In this document: in pieces, positions 45,690 to 54,962 of the stretch
Layout: each line of letters starts with the position of its first letter
Numbering within the stretch: the first letter of the stretch is position 1
NCBI RefSeq assembly: GCF_017254845.1
Contig: NZ_JAFKCU010000006.1
Coordinates: forward strand, 174,192-238,191
Direction: 5' to 3'
Source: Algoriphagus pacificus
GTDB taxonomy: Bacteria; Bacteroidota; Bacteroidia; Cytophagales; Cyclobacteriaceae
Length of the DNA: 64,000 nt
Position numbers and translations under genes: made by a program
Notes under the pieces: model-generated
What the model was told of the DNA's origin: nothing
The model's input: the letters and a program-made list of their open reading frames with translations, nothing else
Databases searched by the model: none

Positions 45690-46225
45690 AAGGAATTGTT
45701 TTTACGGAATTTTTAGAAATGGTACAGGCCAAATTTGGCTTTGAAATGGTCGATTATATAATTGAAAGCTCAGATTTAAAATCTAAAGGTGCTTACACTT
45801 CTATAGGCACCTATGATTTCGGGGAAATGTTGCAGTTAATTAGTCATTTGAGCCAAAAAACGACTATTCCTAAAGAGACCCTTATTTTTGAATATGGTCT
45901 TTACTTTTTTAATTATTTGGAAAAAGCCTATCCATACATTTTTGAGCAATATCAGGACCCATTTAGTTTTCTAAAATCGGTGGAGAATCACATTCATGTT
46001 CAGGTAAGAAAAATCTACCCTGATGCAGAACTTCCTACTTTTGATGTGAAAGAAATAAATTCTAATCAATTAGAAATGATCTATTATTCAAAAAGGGCAC
46101 TTTACAAGTTTGCTGAGGCCTTAATCCAAAAAACTTTTGAGCATTATCACAAAAATTGTACAGTCACCCTTCAGATGCTAAAGAAGGATGGCACAGAAGT
46201 AAAGTTTGAAATTGATCATGACTAA
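45686..46225 (+). CDS. H-NOX haem nitric-oxide sensor
   Basis: A 179-residue H-NOX (HNOB) domain protein. The proximal haem ligand is H102 in ENHIHVQVRK, and the propionate-binding motif YxSxR is present as Y133-Y-S135-K-R137; both keep the numbering of characterised H-NOX domains. The N-terminus (MKGIVFTEFLEMV) is also typical. It binds NO through haem and usually controls a partner histidine kinase encoded next to it. That partner is almost certainly the PAS kinase directly downstream, whose start overlaps this stop. Cytosolic, stand-alone form. Confidence 0.93.
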   Translation: MKGIVFTEFLEMVQAKFGFEMVDYIIESSDLKSKGAYTSIGTYDFGEMLQLISHLSQKTTIPKETLIFEYGLYFFNYLEKAYPYIFEQYQDPFSFLKSVENHIHVQVRKIYPDAELPTFDVKEINSNQLEMIYYSKRALYKFAEALIQKTFEHYHKNCTVTLQMLKKDGTEVKFEIDHD

Positions 46226-48203
46226 AAAGAAAATAGAATTACTAGAAAGAGCTTTACTAAGAGAGAAAGAAGCTAGAAAAGAAGCTGAAAAGATTCTGGA
46301 AGATAAATCTTTAGAATTATACGAGTTGCATCAAAAGCTAAAAATCGCAAATTCTCATTCTAGAAAAGCAAAAGTTGATAATTCAAATCCCCAGGAAAGA
46401 ATACATTATTCGAATCTCGCTGATGCCTATGTGAAAATTGATCTCCAAGGCAACGTTTTAGAGATGAATGACTCAGCGGTAGACTTACTCGGATACGATA
46501 ATCAATTAGAGAAACTAAACGTAACTAACCTAGTTTTTAGAGATGATTATCTTTACTCGGTTAATGCTTTCAAAGAGCTTTTGAAAAAAGGGACATTTAC
46601 AGATTATATTTCAAGGATTTATATCAAAAATTCACCTTATAAATTAGTACATATAAATGCCAGTGTAATTCATGATAATCAACGAAACCCAATTGCTGCA
46701 GAAGGAATTATAAGAGACATAACTAAGGAATCTGAAGCTAAAAAACTTATTGAATCCCAAGGTATTGAGTTAAATACTATCTTCAATAATGCTCCATTTG
46801 GAATAGTTCTTTCAGAAAATGATAGAATTCTTAAATCGAATGATGCCTTTCAACAAATGACTGGCTACTCAGCGGATGAATTAAAAACTCAAGATCCACT
46901 CAAACTCTTACAGCCTACAAACTTGGACGAAATTGAGAAGGTAAAAACAATTTTAGAATCTGGACAAAAAAATCATATTGTCATTTATTCAAATCTTAAA
47001 AGAAAAGGTGGTACGACAATCAAGATTAGATCACATGTGACTTCAATTTTTGATGAAAATCTAAAACCAAAATATACACTTTCTTTTTTGGAAGATATTA
47101 CAGAAGAGTCTAGGAAGAATGAACTCATTTTCGAACAAAAAGAAAAACTTGAAATCATAGCAAATAACTCTCCTCTTGGAGTTGCTTTATCTAATGTCGG
47201 CACGCTTACAAAAGTGAATCGGGCTTTTTGCAATTTATTGGGCTATTGTGAAGAAGAGTTGAAAAAAATGTCCTTTAAAGATATAACTCACCCTGATGAT
47301 TTTTTGGAGCATGTATATAATCGGGAAAAATTACCTTCTGAGGCGTCAGAAAACCTAACTCTCAATAGGAGATATATAAAAAAGGACGGATCTATTCTAC
47401 TGGCCAAAACTATAGTGAGCCCTGTGAAGGAAGCTAGTGGAAAAATTAAATATCAAGTAGTAATCTTAGAAGACATATCTGAACAGGAAAAAGCAGAAAA
47501 TCAGAAAAAGCAGCTGTTAGAACAACTAAGAAAAAGCAATCTAGAGCTTAAAGAATATGCACATGTAGTTTCCCATGATTTAAAGGCACCACTTAGAAGC
47601 ATTTCCGCCATTGTTAGCTGGATAAGAGAAGACTGCTCTGATATAATGGATGAGAGAGGAAGCAATAATCTCGATTTGATTGAGAGCACTGTGGAAAAGA
47701 TGGAATGCCTGATCAATGGTATTCTTTCCTATTCTGAAATAGAACGAACAGAGGAAGAGTTTTCTCTTATTCCTATGGGGCAATTACTAGAAAATATTAT
47801 TAGCCTCCTCTATATACCACAACATGTGAAAGTAATAGTTAAGGGTAGTCTTCCTGATTTTTACGCCAATGAAATGCGAATAAGACAGCTTTTTCAAAAC
47901 CTTATTAGCAATGCTATTAATTATATGGACAAAGATGAAGGATTGGTGGAAATTGGTCATATAGAAGATAAAGAGTATTGGATGTTTTATGTAAAAGACA
48001 ATGGGATTGGTATTGCCAAGCAATATCACCAGAAAATTTTCGGCATGTTCCAATCGCTCGATTCATCCAAGAAAGGTTCCACAGGGATAGGACTTTCCAT
48101 AGTGAAAAAAATTGTAGAGCTATACAATGGTGAGATTACACTAGAAAGTAAGGAAGGAATTGGAACAACTTTTTATGTGAAACTTAAGAAAATCAGACAC
48201 TAA
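46218..48203 (+). CDS. Three-PAS sensor histidine kinase, H-NOX partner
   Basis: About 661 residues from ATG 46218 (MTKKKIELLERALL), overlapping the H-NOX stop by eight bases. A coiled-coil N-terminus (residues 1-50) is followed by three PAS domains (about 60-175, 180-300, 305-425), a HisKA region with the phospho-acceptor His near residue 453 (VVSHDLKAPLRS), and a HATPase domain (DNGIGIAKQ, GSTGIGLSIVKK). No membrane segment. The coil probably contacts the H-NOX protein, and NO binding would change autophosphorylation (known for H-NOX/kinase pairs, inferred here). Confidence 0.9.
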   Translation: MTKKKIELLERALLREKEARKEAEKILEDKSLELYELHQKLKIANSHSRKAKVDNSNPQERIHYSNLADAYVKIDLQGNVLEMNDSAVDLLGYDNQLEKLNVTNLVFRDDYLYSVNAFKELLKKGTFTDYISRIYIKNSPYKLVHINASVIHDNQRNPIAAEGIIRDITKESEAKKLIESQGIELNTIFNNAPFGIVLSENDRILKSNDAFQQMTGYSADELKTQDPLKLLQPTNLDEIEKVKTILESGQKNHIVIYSNLKRKGGTTIKIRSHVTSIFDENLKPKYTLSFLEDITEESRKNELIFEQKEKLEIIANNSPLGVALSNVGTLTKVNRAFCNLLGYCEEELKKMSFKDITHPDDFLEHVYNREKLPSEASENLTLNRRYIKKDGSILLAKTIVSPVKEASGKIKYQVVILEDISEQEKAENQKKQLLEQLRKSNLELKEYAHVVSHDLKAPLRSISAIVSWIREDCSDIMDERGSNNLDLIESTVEKMECLINGILSYSEIERTEEEFSLIPMGQLLENIISLLYIPQHVKVIVKGSLPDFYANEMRIRQLFQNLISNAINYMDKDEGLVEIGHIEDKEYWMFYVKDNGIGIAKQYHQKIFGMFQSLDSSKKGSTGIGLSIVKKIVELYNGEITLESKEGIGTTFYVKLKKIRH

Positions 48204-49297
48204 TGTATCTCAACACAGATCAACCACTTAAAGTCATTGAGCAAATCCAGACAACCTTTACCAATCAAACTATGGTAATATCGGTTGCAGAAGCATCTTC
48301 CATTGATCTTTTCGAATTAATAAGTGAACTTAATAAAGCGGGAATTCAATATATTGGCGGGATTTTTCCAAAAGTCATCTCTAACAATAAAGTGTATAAT
48401 GAAGGAATAATACTCAGTGGGTTTTCTAATGTGAAGCACACATTTTTAGTTACAGAACTTGATCGTATCGATTTTGAAATTGAACATTTCGAGCTGGAGG
48501 GACCCAACCAATTTCTTTTCACTTTTGCGGATGGACTCACAAAAAATCTTTCACTTTACCTAGATAGACTCTATAATAATTATGGTGGAAGTCTTGCCTA
48601 TTTTGGCGCAGGAACAGGCAGCCTTACACTTCAACAAATTCCATCTATATTTAATAAAGATGGAATTTTTCAAGATGCTGCTGTAGGTTTGATTTCCTCT
48701 TCAGATATAGCATTAGGTGTCAAACATGGATGGAAGAAAGTTTCAGGTCCGTTTATCGTCACCAAAGCAGACCAAAACCTGGTTAAGCAAATAAATTGGC
48801 AAAAAGCTTTCGAAGTGTACCAAACAATAATCAAGCAACACTCAGAAAAGGAAATTACCGCAGAAAACTTCTTTGAAATAAGCAAAGCTTATCCATTCGG
48901 AATACTTAAAGATTCATCAGAATACGTGGTTAGAGACCCCATCGATGTCAATGAAAACGGAGATTTGATTTGCATAGGCGAAGTGATTGAAAATACCGTA
49001 GTTGATATACTCAATGGTGATGCTGAAACATTGATCAACGCTGCTACTGAAGCAGCTAAAGAGGTTTTAGGCAAAATAACCTCACCAAAACATGCCTACG
49101 TAAGTGACTGTATATCTAGGGTATTGTTTTTAGAAGAAGAATACGAAAAAGAGTTATTAGCCATATCAGAACAGATAAATTCCAAAGATAATCCAATTCC
49201 TATTGAAGGTGCATTATCTATAGGTGAAATTTCTTCCTTTGGTGATGGCTATTTGCAACTATTCAATAAAACAGTGATCATTGGTTTATTTAACTAG
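48203..49297 (+). CDS. FIST-domain protein, NosP-like
   Basis: A 364-residue protein made of FIST_N (about 20-210) and FIST_C (about 215-350). The C-terminal block YPFGILKDSSEYVVRDP (two family pieces) and IGEISSFGDGYLQLFN are diagnostic, as is GAGTGS. Some FIST proteins (NosP) bind haem and sense nitric oxide, and are encoded beside histidine kinases, as here. The start overlaps the PAS kinase stop (TAATG), and a kinase follows three bases after the stop. Whether this member binds haem cannot be read from the sequence. Confidence 0.9.
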   Translation: MYLNTDQPLKVIEQIQTTFTNQTMVISVAEASSIDLFELISELNKAGIQYIGGIFPKVISNNKVYNEGIILSGFSNVKHTFLVTELDRIDFEIEHFELEGPNQFLFTFADGLTKNLSLYLDRLYNNYGGSLAYFGAGTGSLTLQQIPSIFNKDGIFQDAAVGLISSSDIALGVKHGWKKVSGPFIVTKADQNLVKQINWQKAFEVYQTIIKQHSEKEITAENFFEISKAYPFGILKDSSEYVVRDPIDVNENGDLICIGEVIENTVVDILNGDAETLINAATEAAKEVLGKITSPKHAYVSDCISRVLFLEEEYEKELLAISEQINSKDNPIPIEGALSIGEISSFGDGYLQLFNKTVIIGLFN

Positions 49298-49299
49298 CT

Positions 49300-50463
49300 A
49301 TGGATCAGTTCAGTAAGAACATAATGGATGTATTACAGTTATACGAATTTTCAATGGCAATTGGAAGATCGTTCGATTATAAAGAAAACTGTAATTCTTT
49401 TTTAAAACTGATAATGGCAAGGAAAGATTTGAACTCTTGTTGGATTTATAATAAGATTGAAGGCAAATGTACCATCACCTATTCAATTCCGGAAAAAAGA
49501 CAATTGGAAGTAATGAATTGTGATGAATCTATAGTTGAGAATTTGCATCAAAAAATGAATAATTTTTCACTTCCTGTTGGACAGGAAATACAAAAAATCT
49601 CTCCATTCATCTTGAACGGAGGAACTGTCTGCGTATTCAATCTAAAAGCATCGGGACTACTTTTTTTTTACAGCTCAAAGCGATCCACTTTTACACAGCT
49701 AGAAATCAACCAGTTATCACCAATTGTCGAGAAATTCAGTTATTCTTTGGAAGCTTCAGATGCATTTACAAAACAGGAAAAACTATTAAGAAATCTTGAA
49801 AAACAAAATCAGGAACTCAATGATTACGCCCATGTGGTTTCCCATGACCTAAAATCTCCTTTAAGAAATATTGAAACACTTGTAAGTTGGGTCAAACAAG
49901 ATTATAAAAACCTGATAGATGAGAAAGGTATTAAAACACTCAATTTGGTAAGTGAAAATCTGGAAAAAATGGACAATCTAATAGATGACATTTTAATACA
50001 TTCTACAATTGAAAAGAAAAGCACGGAAATCCATACATTAGATTTATCTGACTTGGTTTCCAACACAATTTCTGCCATGGGGATTCCTGATCATGTCACT
50101 ATTAAGATCGATAAATCTTTGCCAATCATACAAGGGAATTCGTTCATGATGCAGCAGCTATTCCAAAACCTGATTGACAATGCTATTAAATATAACGATA
50201 AGCCAAACTGTGAAATAGAAATAGGAGCAAGAACAATTAACAAGGGACATGAATACTATGTGAAGGATAATGGAATAGGCATAGAAAAAAAATACTTTTT
50301 TAAGATTTTTGAAACCTTCCAACGCCTGAGCAATAATCCTAAATCTTCTGGAATAGGGCTTTCAATAGTGAAGAAAATTGTCCAAAACAATGGTGGTAAT
50401 ATTTGGGTGGAATCTGAAGTGAATTTTGGAACTACTTTCTATTTTACACTTTTTAATACTTAA
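49300..50463 (+). CDS. Sensor histidine kinase, FIST partner
   Basis: A 387-residue soluble kinase. Residues 1-160 form a divergent GAF-like sensor region. A coil follows, then HisKA with VVSHDLKSPLRN (His near residue 183), and a HATPase with DNGIGIEKK and SSGIGLSIVKK. Its catalytic half is very similar to that of the H-NOX-partner kinase in this operon (YAHVVSHDLK.PLR, LFQNLI.NAI.Y), so the two probably arose by duplication and may share the same receiver. It is likely to be controlled by the FIST protein encoded just upstream. Confidence 0.9.
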   Translation: MDQFSKNIMDVLQLYEFSMAIGRSFDYKENCNSFLKLIMARKDLNSCWIYNKIEGKCTITYSIPEKRQLEVMNCDESIVENLHQKMNNFSLPVGQEIQKISPFILNGGTVCVFNLKASGLLFFYSSKRSTFTQLEINQLSPIVEKFSYSLEASDAFTKQEKLLRNLEKQNQELNDYAHVVSHDLKSPLRNIETLVSWVKQDYKNLIDEKGIKTLNLVSENLEKMDNLIDDILIHSTIEKKSTEIHTLDLSDLVSNTISAMGIPDHVTIKIDKSLPIIQGNSFMMQQLFQNLIDNAIKYNDKPNCEIEIGARTINKGHEYYVKDNGIGIEKKYFFKIFETFQRLSNNPKSSGIGLSIVKKIVQNNGGNIWVESEVNFGTTFYFTLFNT

Positions 50464-50643
50464 ATAAATACCTCTTTCTAAAGTAATCCAATGAATCAGT
50501 TCTATTGAATGCATGTTAGCTCTTTATACTAAAAGCCTCTAAAAAAACACTTAAGCATTGAATTTTCGGTTTGGAGACTATAAAACCTTAAACTAAAGAA
50601 AGTATCAATTCAAATACTCTCAATAATGGTGGTAAGCGTATCC

Positions 50644-50937
50644 CTATGGTTTTAAATTTATTCCTCGCTGGTCTAAGGCTTTGAATATTTCCAAAAGAGT
50701 CTTTGAGCTACAATTACGAAGCTGTTGGATTTCGTTCTTCGTGAAATTTTTAGCTAGCTGGTTCCAAGTCTGAATATTATTTTCCTCAAGTACTTTTTTA
50801 CAGCGTTCGGAGATCTCAGAATATCTAACCTCATTGCTAACAGCCCCCATTTTCTTCTCAAATATCTTTTCTACCTGCTCTTTTAAAGCGGCTAATTCTT
50901 CTATGGTTAGCTTTCTTAAGATTTCATTACTTATCAT
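50644..50937 (-). CDS. Orphan RNA-polymerase-alpha-CTD-like protein
   Basis: A 97-residue protein. The C-terminal 55 residues (RCKKVLEENNIQTWNQLAK, then QLRNCSSKTLLEIFKALDQRGI) follow the helix-hairpin-helix pattern of the C-terminal domain of RNA polymerase alpha subunit. The N-terminal 40 residues are a charged helix. There is no alpha N-terminal domain, so it cannot be an alpha subunit. It may bind DNA or compete with alpha-CTD for activators. It is the last gene of a leftward operon of surface proteins, nine bases after the preceding stop. Confidence 0.75.
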   Translation of the reverse strand: MISNEILRKLTIEELAALKEQVEKIFEKKMGAVSNEVRYSEISERCKKVLEENNIQTWNQLAKNFTKNEIQQLRNCSSKTLLEIFKALDQRGINLKP

Positions 50938-50946
50938 AGCTCTAGA

Positions 50947-51546
50947 TTAAAACAAACTTCCTAATATAGTGTAAACTACCTGAAAATTACCTGTACCAGA
51001 TATAGCCAAGGAACTAGCCTTCGCCCTAAATTGAATGGGTATATCTGTACGACACCCAATAAACTCAAAGACTTTTATAGCCACTGAAGGATCATTGGGT
51101 ATCGGAATGTATTGACCACCATTCTGGGTATATAAATCCCTTGGTCCTAGGATAGGATCGACAGTATTGTCATATGGAATCGAAAATGGGTATCTAACAC
51201 CGCTATTGAGACTAGTTTTTGCTTCAATTATCAGGTTTTGTGGAGCGTTTAATGTGTGCATATAAACACTATACCTGAATATATTAAGAGTACAAGCCTG
51301 TTCAGAATCTGTAATATCTAAAGTAAGTGGGTTCAAAAGTGGGTCCAGAATAAAAGAGACTATATTAGCATCAAAATTAGATTCAAAACTTGATTCATTA
51401 TCATCAACTCCTGCTTCCTGAATAAGGTCATTTATTGACTGAGTAATATTTGATGCGCCTGTAACATTAAGAGTACCTGGAAGTATCTGCGCACGGGAAA
51501 TTGTTGCAAGTAGTACCAAGAGAAGGGTAAATACATATATTTTCAT
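50947..51546 (-). CDS. Secreted beta protein, possible fibre subunit 2
   Basis: About 199 residues from ATG 51546 (MKIYVFTLLLVLLATISRAQ is a clean signal peptide; an ATG 12 bases upstream is also possible). The mature part is beta-rich, with two cysteines (TDSEQACTL, EFIGCRTD) that may form a disulfide, and ends GNFQVVYTILGSLF. The final beta strand with VYTI resembles the C-termini of the two other small secreted proteins of this locus (IRYTLSDI; YRINYTVLNP). No family that I can name. It lies 16 bp after subunit 1. Confidence 0.75.
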   Translation of the reverse strand: MKIYVFTLLLVLLATISRAQILPGTLNVTGASNITQSINDLIQEAGVDDNESSFESNFDANIVSFILDPLLNPLTLDITDSEQACTLNIFRYSVYMHTLNAPQNLIIEAKTSLNSGVRYPFSIPYDNTVDPILGPRDLYTQNGGQYIPIPNDPSVAIKVFEFIGCRTDIPIQFRAKASSLAISGTGNFQVVYTILGSLF

Positions 51547-51562
51547 TACCGAATACATTTAT

Positions 51563-52138
51563 TTAATTACCTATTCTATAGATGCTTTGATAGCCTGTTG
51601 GAAATGGCTCATTATTGGGGTTCAATACTGTATAGTTGATTCTATAACCATTGCCTAATCCATCGCCGGTGTACCCATTCCCAAAATCATAGACTATAAT
51701 CTGCTCAGATTGGCTAAGATCTACATGCCCTACTCTGGGGTTAGCAGTAAAATCACCTCCTATTCCAGTTTCAATAATTTCGGCACGTACAATTATGTTA
51801 TCAGGCAAAGGCATATTTGCCGATACATAAATTCTTGCAGGCTGGTAATTGATAGCTCTATGTGTAAAATTCAGCCATAAATTATCAGGAAGCCCCCCTC
51901 CAAGAGTTGTTGCAGGCATTCCTGCTTCCACTGTCGTTTCACCTGACCCTGAAATAAGCTGTCCTTCAGGCTCAAAATCGACAATGGCCAGAGGTTGAAT
52001 ATCAACTGTTAATGAAATAGATTTTTGATCTCCTCCGAAAAGTAAAAGGTTAATACCCGAGACATCCAAAACATCTTGTGCTCTCACTGTGGTTAAAACA
52101 GCAAACATTCCAACTAATACTAATTTTATTTTTTTCAT
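51563..52138 (-). CDS. Secreted beta protein, possible fibre subunit 1
   Basis: About 191 residues from ATG 52138 (MKKIKLVLVGMFAVLTTVRAQ signal peptide, one base after the barrel gene stop). It shares blocks with the secreted protein at 58577: DNLWLNFTH against GNLFLNYTS, RIYVSANMPLPDNIIVRAE against RQIDVMFEPGSTFPSNLDLRI, and YTGDGLGNGYRINYTV against YTGDQNYGVKLTYTL. Both look like pilin-type or other exported beta-sandwich subunits. The neighbours suggest assembly at the outer membrane. Confidence 0.78.
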   Translation of the reverse strand: MKKIKLVLVGMFAVLTTVRAQDVLDVSGINLLLFGGDQKSISLTVDIQPLAIVDFEPEGQLISGSGETTVEAGMPATTLGGGLPDNLWLNFTHRAINYQPARIYVSANMPLPDNIIVRAEIIETGIGGDFTANPRVGHVDLSQSEQIIVYDFGNGYTGDGLGNGYRINYTVLNPNNEPFPTGYQSIYRIGN

Positions 52139-52139
52139 T

Positions 52140-54923
52140 TTAATTACCGATTTCAAAATCCTTGCTCTTAATTATAATCTTTCGCTCCTTTGTTTTCAGA
52201 TTAAATACAACCAATCCATTATCTATTGTCGTATCAACAGCAATGTTTTCAACTTCAGGCTCCAGATCCAATTTACTTTTCATTCTTATTATTGAGAGAT
52301 TGTATTTTCCGGGTATAATTTTTTTAAAGTCAAAAGAACCAGTTTTATCAGACTCTATAAAATAAGTTCGTGCGTCACTTTCTAGTTTTAGATAGGCACT
52401 CAAATCCAACGAATCATCCGTAACTACTTGTAGCTTTCCTGCCAAATTCACTCCTCTGGTCACTTCTAGCACAATTTCTGTTTTTTGACCTTCCTGAATT
52501 TTTACTTCATATGGAAGACTGGAAACCAAAACCCCATCACTAGGTAGAGTCGATTCATCTACCAAAATGTATCCATTACCTGTTAGAAGATTATTGAATT
52601 CAAACCTACCTTGTGAATCTGTTCTTACCGTACGACCTGAAGCAATCACCTGAATCCCCTTGAGCTCAATGCTTGGATCATTAGAAGTGACAATACCTCT
52701 TACGCTTCCTTGTTTTAGTACTTTTTTAAGGGGTGCACCAAACTTGAAGGTATATTTTAAAAAGGCAAACATTTCCTTATTACTAGTCTGATTAGGAATC
52801 ATATAATAATTCAACCTAGCCTCAAACTGATGGTTTTGACCAATTCTTATCATGGCATTGGCATTAACAAAGTCTCTTTTATTATAAGCTTCTTCAGGAC
52901 TAAACCCACTATTGTAATTAGCTCCAACTCTAAGTATTTGATTAATATTGGCATTAAAGCCACCTCCATACAGATAATAATGACTTAACACATTTGTTAT
53001 ATTATACCTATTCGTCTTGTTATGATTGAAATTACCCCTTATAGTAAGCCAACTAGACAATCTGTAATTAACATTTAAAAATTCACTTGAAGTATTCCTA
53101 TATTGACGGTCATCACTTAGCAAATTTCTTGTTTGAGATACTCGTCCATTGAAATTTAAAGTGAATCTACCTTTGAAAAACTTATAGCGATAATCTATTC
53201 CTCGCTCATCATAATTAAAAATAGCCCGTTCTCCCTTATCTTCTCTAGAGCGAAAATCCGCCCTTATATTGAAATAATTTGATTCATTTATATTATGTCC
53301 AATACTTCCATAATAATTCTCAAAATATGGAAGAACAGCCTGCATCGTAGTATCAATACGCTCATGCACCTTTGAGTAACCTTGGCCAATGCTGAAATAC
53401 CACTTTTTCAGGTTATAGCTCAAACCGTTAGAGTATTGCAAACTATTACTCAGACTTCCAAAAAACTCCTCCCCGGCCATGGTTACTCCACCGCGGTAAG
53501 AAAAATTCCCAAAAGAACGCGAAACATTTAAATCACCAGCGAAATCTATTGTACTAGTACTGATACTTGAGGCAACTTCAAGCTGCGCTTGTGTTTTCTC
53601 ATCCTTATAAGTTGTAGAAAAAGATACTATTTGCCCCGCTTTACCAGCGCTCTTAACAGCCGAGTAACTATAATACTGCGAAATTTCTTTGGACCCAGTA
53701 GATGACAATCCTAAGGTCAGTCGACTTGAAAGAAAATACTGAGCCTTTACACCATAAATTGGCTCTTTTGAGTAAGAGGATAGACGGGGCTTAGTAAAGA
53801 ATCCACTAAATTCAAATCTACCAACTCGTTGATCTAAACGAGCACCAAATCCATATCGACCTATAAAGCCTAATCTACTAATGTTAAATACATGATCACC
53901 AAAATATACTTTGGTACGGTCAGCATTTCTATATACCAAACTGTATTGGTCATTGACGCCAAATCTAGTAAGATTGCTTTGGTTCGGAGCCCTTATAATG
54001 AAATCTAAACGATGCTGTTTCTTAAGATCTAAAAACCCTGCACCACTTAGCTCAAAAAATCTGGAATTTTGATTTGAAAAACCATTCCCGTAAATATTTT
54101 GATAAACGCTTGCTTCCACAGGAAACCTAAAATAAGCATCACTCTTGGGTAGTTTTGAGGGAAAAACTCGGGTAGTGCTAAAGGACTTTATGGTCTTTCC
54201 TGAAGCTTCACTAGTTACTACTAGCTCACAGTTAATTAACTGGACACTATTCGCTTGAGCGCGTGACTTTTCATTTACCCTAACCAATACTGCAGAGTCA
54301 GGGGGGATTATATAGAAAGCTTTATCTTTTAATTCATTAGAAGATTTCACACTAAGACGTTCAGGTACATTGCCTTCGTTACGAATTTCAAAAATTGTCT
54401 CTATAGTTTCTCCCGCCTGAATATTGAGTGGGGCAGATATGGTTCTTAGTTGAATATTATGAAAATCCTCTATGAAAAATTCTATTGGAATAGCAGATTC
54501 CATTCCATTGGTTATATTTTTTAATCGAAATCGCCCCACATGGTGACCAGGATTTTCATTTACAGGAATAAAAAAAGTCACTAAAATCAACTCCTTTTCC
54601 CTAGCTTTCAAGCTAAATTGACTACCAGCAGTAATTAAAGTCCAAGACTCGGGTAAACTAAATGAGGGTGTTAAAAGCAACTCTGTATTACTTACATTAT
54701 TAACTTCAAAAACAACAGAATGTCTTACTCCTGGAGTGAAAGTAGTCTCGATTTGTTTAATGCTAACTATTGGACTTTCCTGAGTAAAAGCATCTTCTGA
54801 AACTAAAAAAAGTGTAAGAAATGGCACATATAAAATTATCTTTATAATCAACCTGGAAAAAATAACGAGACAATAGGATACCATGACCTTTGTCTCTCTT
54901 ATAAATGTATAGTCATTAAACAT
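52140..54923 (-). CDS. Large outer-membrane barrel-like protein with Ig-like and carboxypeptidase-regulatory domains
   Basis: A 927-residue protein with an N-terminal signal or membrane segment. It may start at 54923 or at the internal ATG 54884 (MVSYCLVIFSRL). Residues ~50-260 look like two NEW3-type beta-sandwich domains (VVFEVNNVSNTELLLTPSF; GETIETIFEIRNEGNVPERL). Residues ~270-740 are a long series of alternating amphipathic strands rich in Tyr, Phe, Arg and Asn (FRFPVEASVYQNIYGNGF, VYFGDHVFNISRLGFIGRYG), as in an outer-membrane barrel. The last ~180 residues hold two carboxypeptidase-regulatory-like beta domains (KGIQVIASGRTVRTDSQGRF). Usher proteins have a comparable layout of barrel plus terminal beta domains, so I infer a secretion or assembly platform, without usher sequence signatures. 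Confidence 0.75.
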   Translation of the reverse strand: MFNDYTFIRETKVMVSYCLVIFSRLIIKIILYVPFLTLFLVSEDAFTQESPIVSIKQIETTFTPGVRHSVVFEVNNVSNTELLLTPSFSLPESWTLITAGSQFSLKAREKELILVTFFIPVNENPGHHVGRFRLKNITNGMESAIPIEFFIEDFHNIQLRTISAPLNIQAGETIETIFEIRNEGNVPERLSVKSSNELKDKAFYIIPPDSAVLVRVNEKSRAQANSVQLINCELVVTSEASGKTIKSFSTTRVFPSKLPKSDAYFRFPVEASVYQNIYGNGFSNQNSRFFELSGAGFLDLKKQHRLDFIIRAPNQSNLTRFGVNDQYSLVYRNADRTKVYFGDHVFNISRLGFIGRYGFGARLDQRVGRFEFSGFFTKPRLSSYSKEPIYGVKAQYFLSSRLTLGLSSTGSKEISQYYSYSAVKSAGKAGQIVSFSTTYKDEKTQAQLEVASSISTSTIDFAGDLNVSRSFGNFSYRGGVTMAGEEFFGSLSNSLQYSNGLSYNLKKWYFSIGQGYSKVHERIDTTMQAVLPYFENYYGSIGHNINESNYFNIRADFRSREDKGERAIFNYDERGIDYRYKFFKGRFTLNFNGRVSQTRNLLSDDRQYRNTSSEFLNVNYRLSSWLTIRGNFNHNKTNRYNITNVLSHYYLYGGGFNANINQILRVGANYNSGFSPEEAYNKRDFVNANAMIRIGQNHQFEARLNYYMIPNQTSNKEMFAFLKYTFKFGAPLKKVLKQGSVRGIVTSNDPSIELKGIQVIASGRTVRTDSQGRFEFNNLLTGNGYILVDESTLPSDGVLVSSLPYEVKIQEGQKTEIVLEVTRGVNLAGKLQVVTDDSLDLSAYLKLESDARTYFIESDKTGSFDFKKIIPGKYNLSIIRMKSKLDLEPEVENIAVDTTIDNGLVVFNLKTKERKIIIKSKDFEIGN

Positions 54924-54962
54924 GGTGCCTTTTTTTATTAATTTCTCTTTGAATATTTGAAA

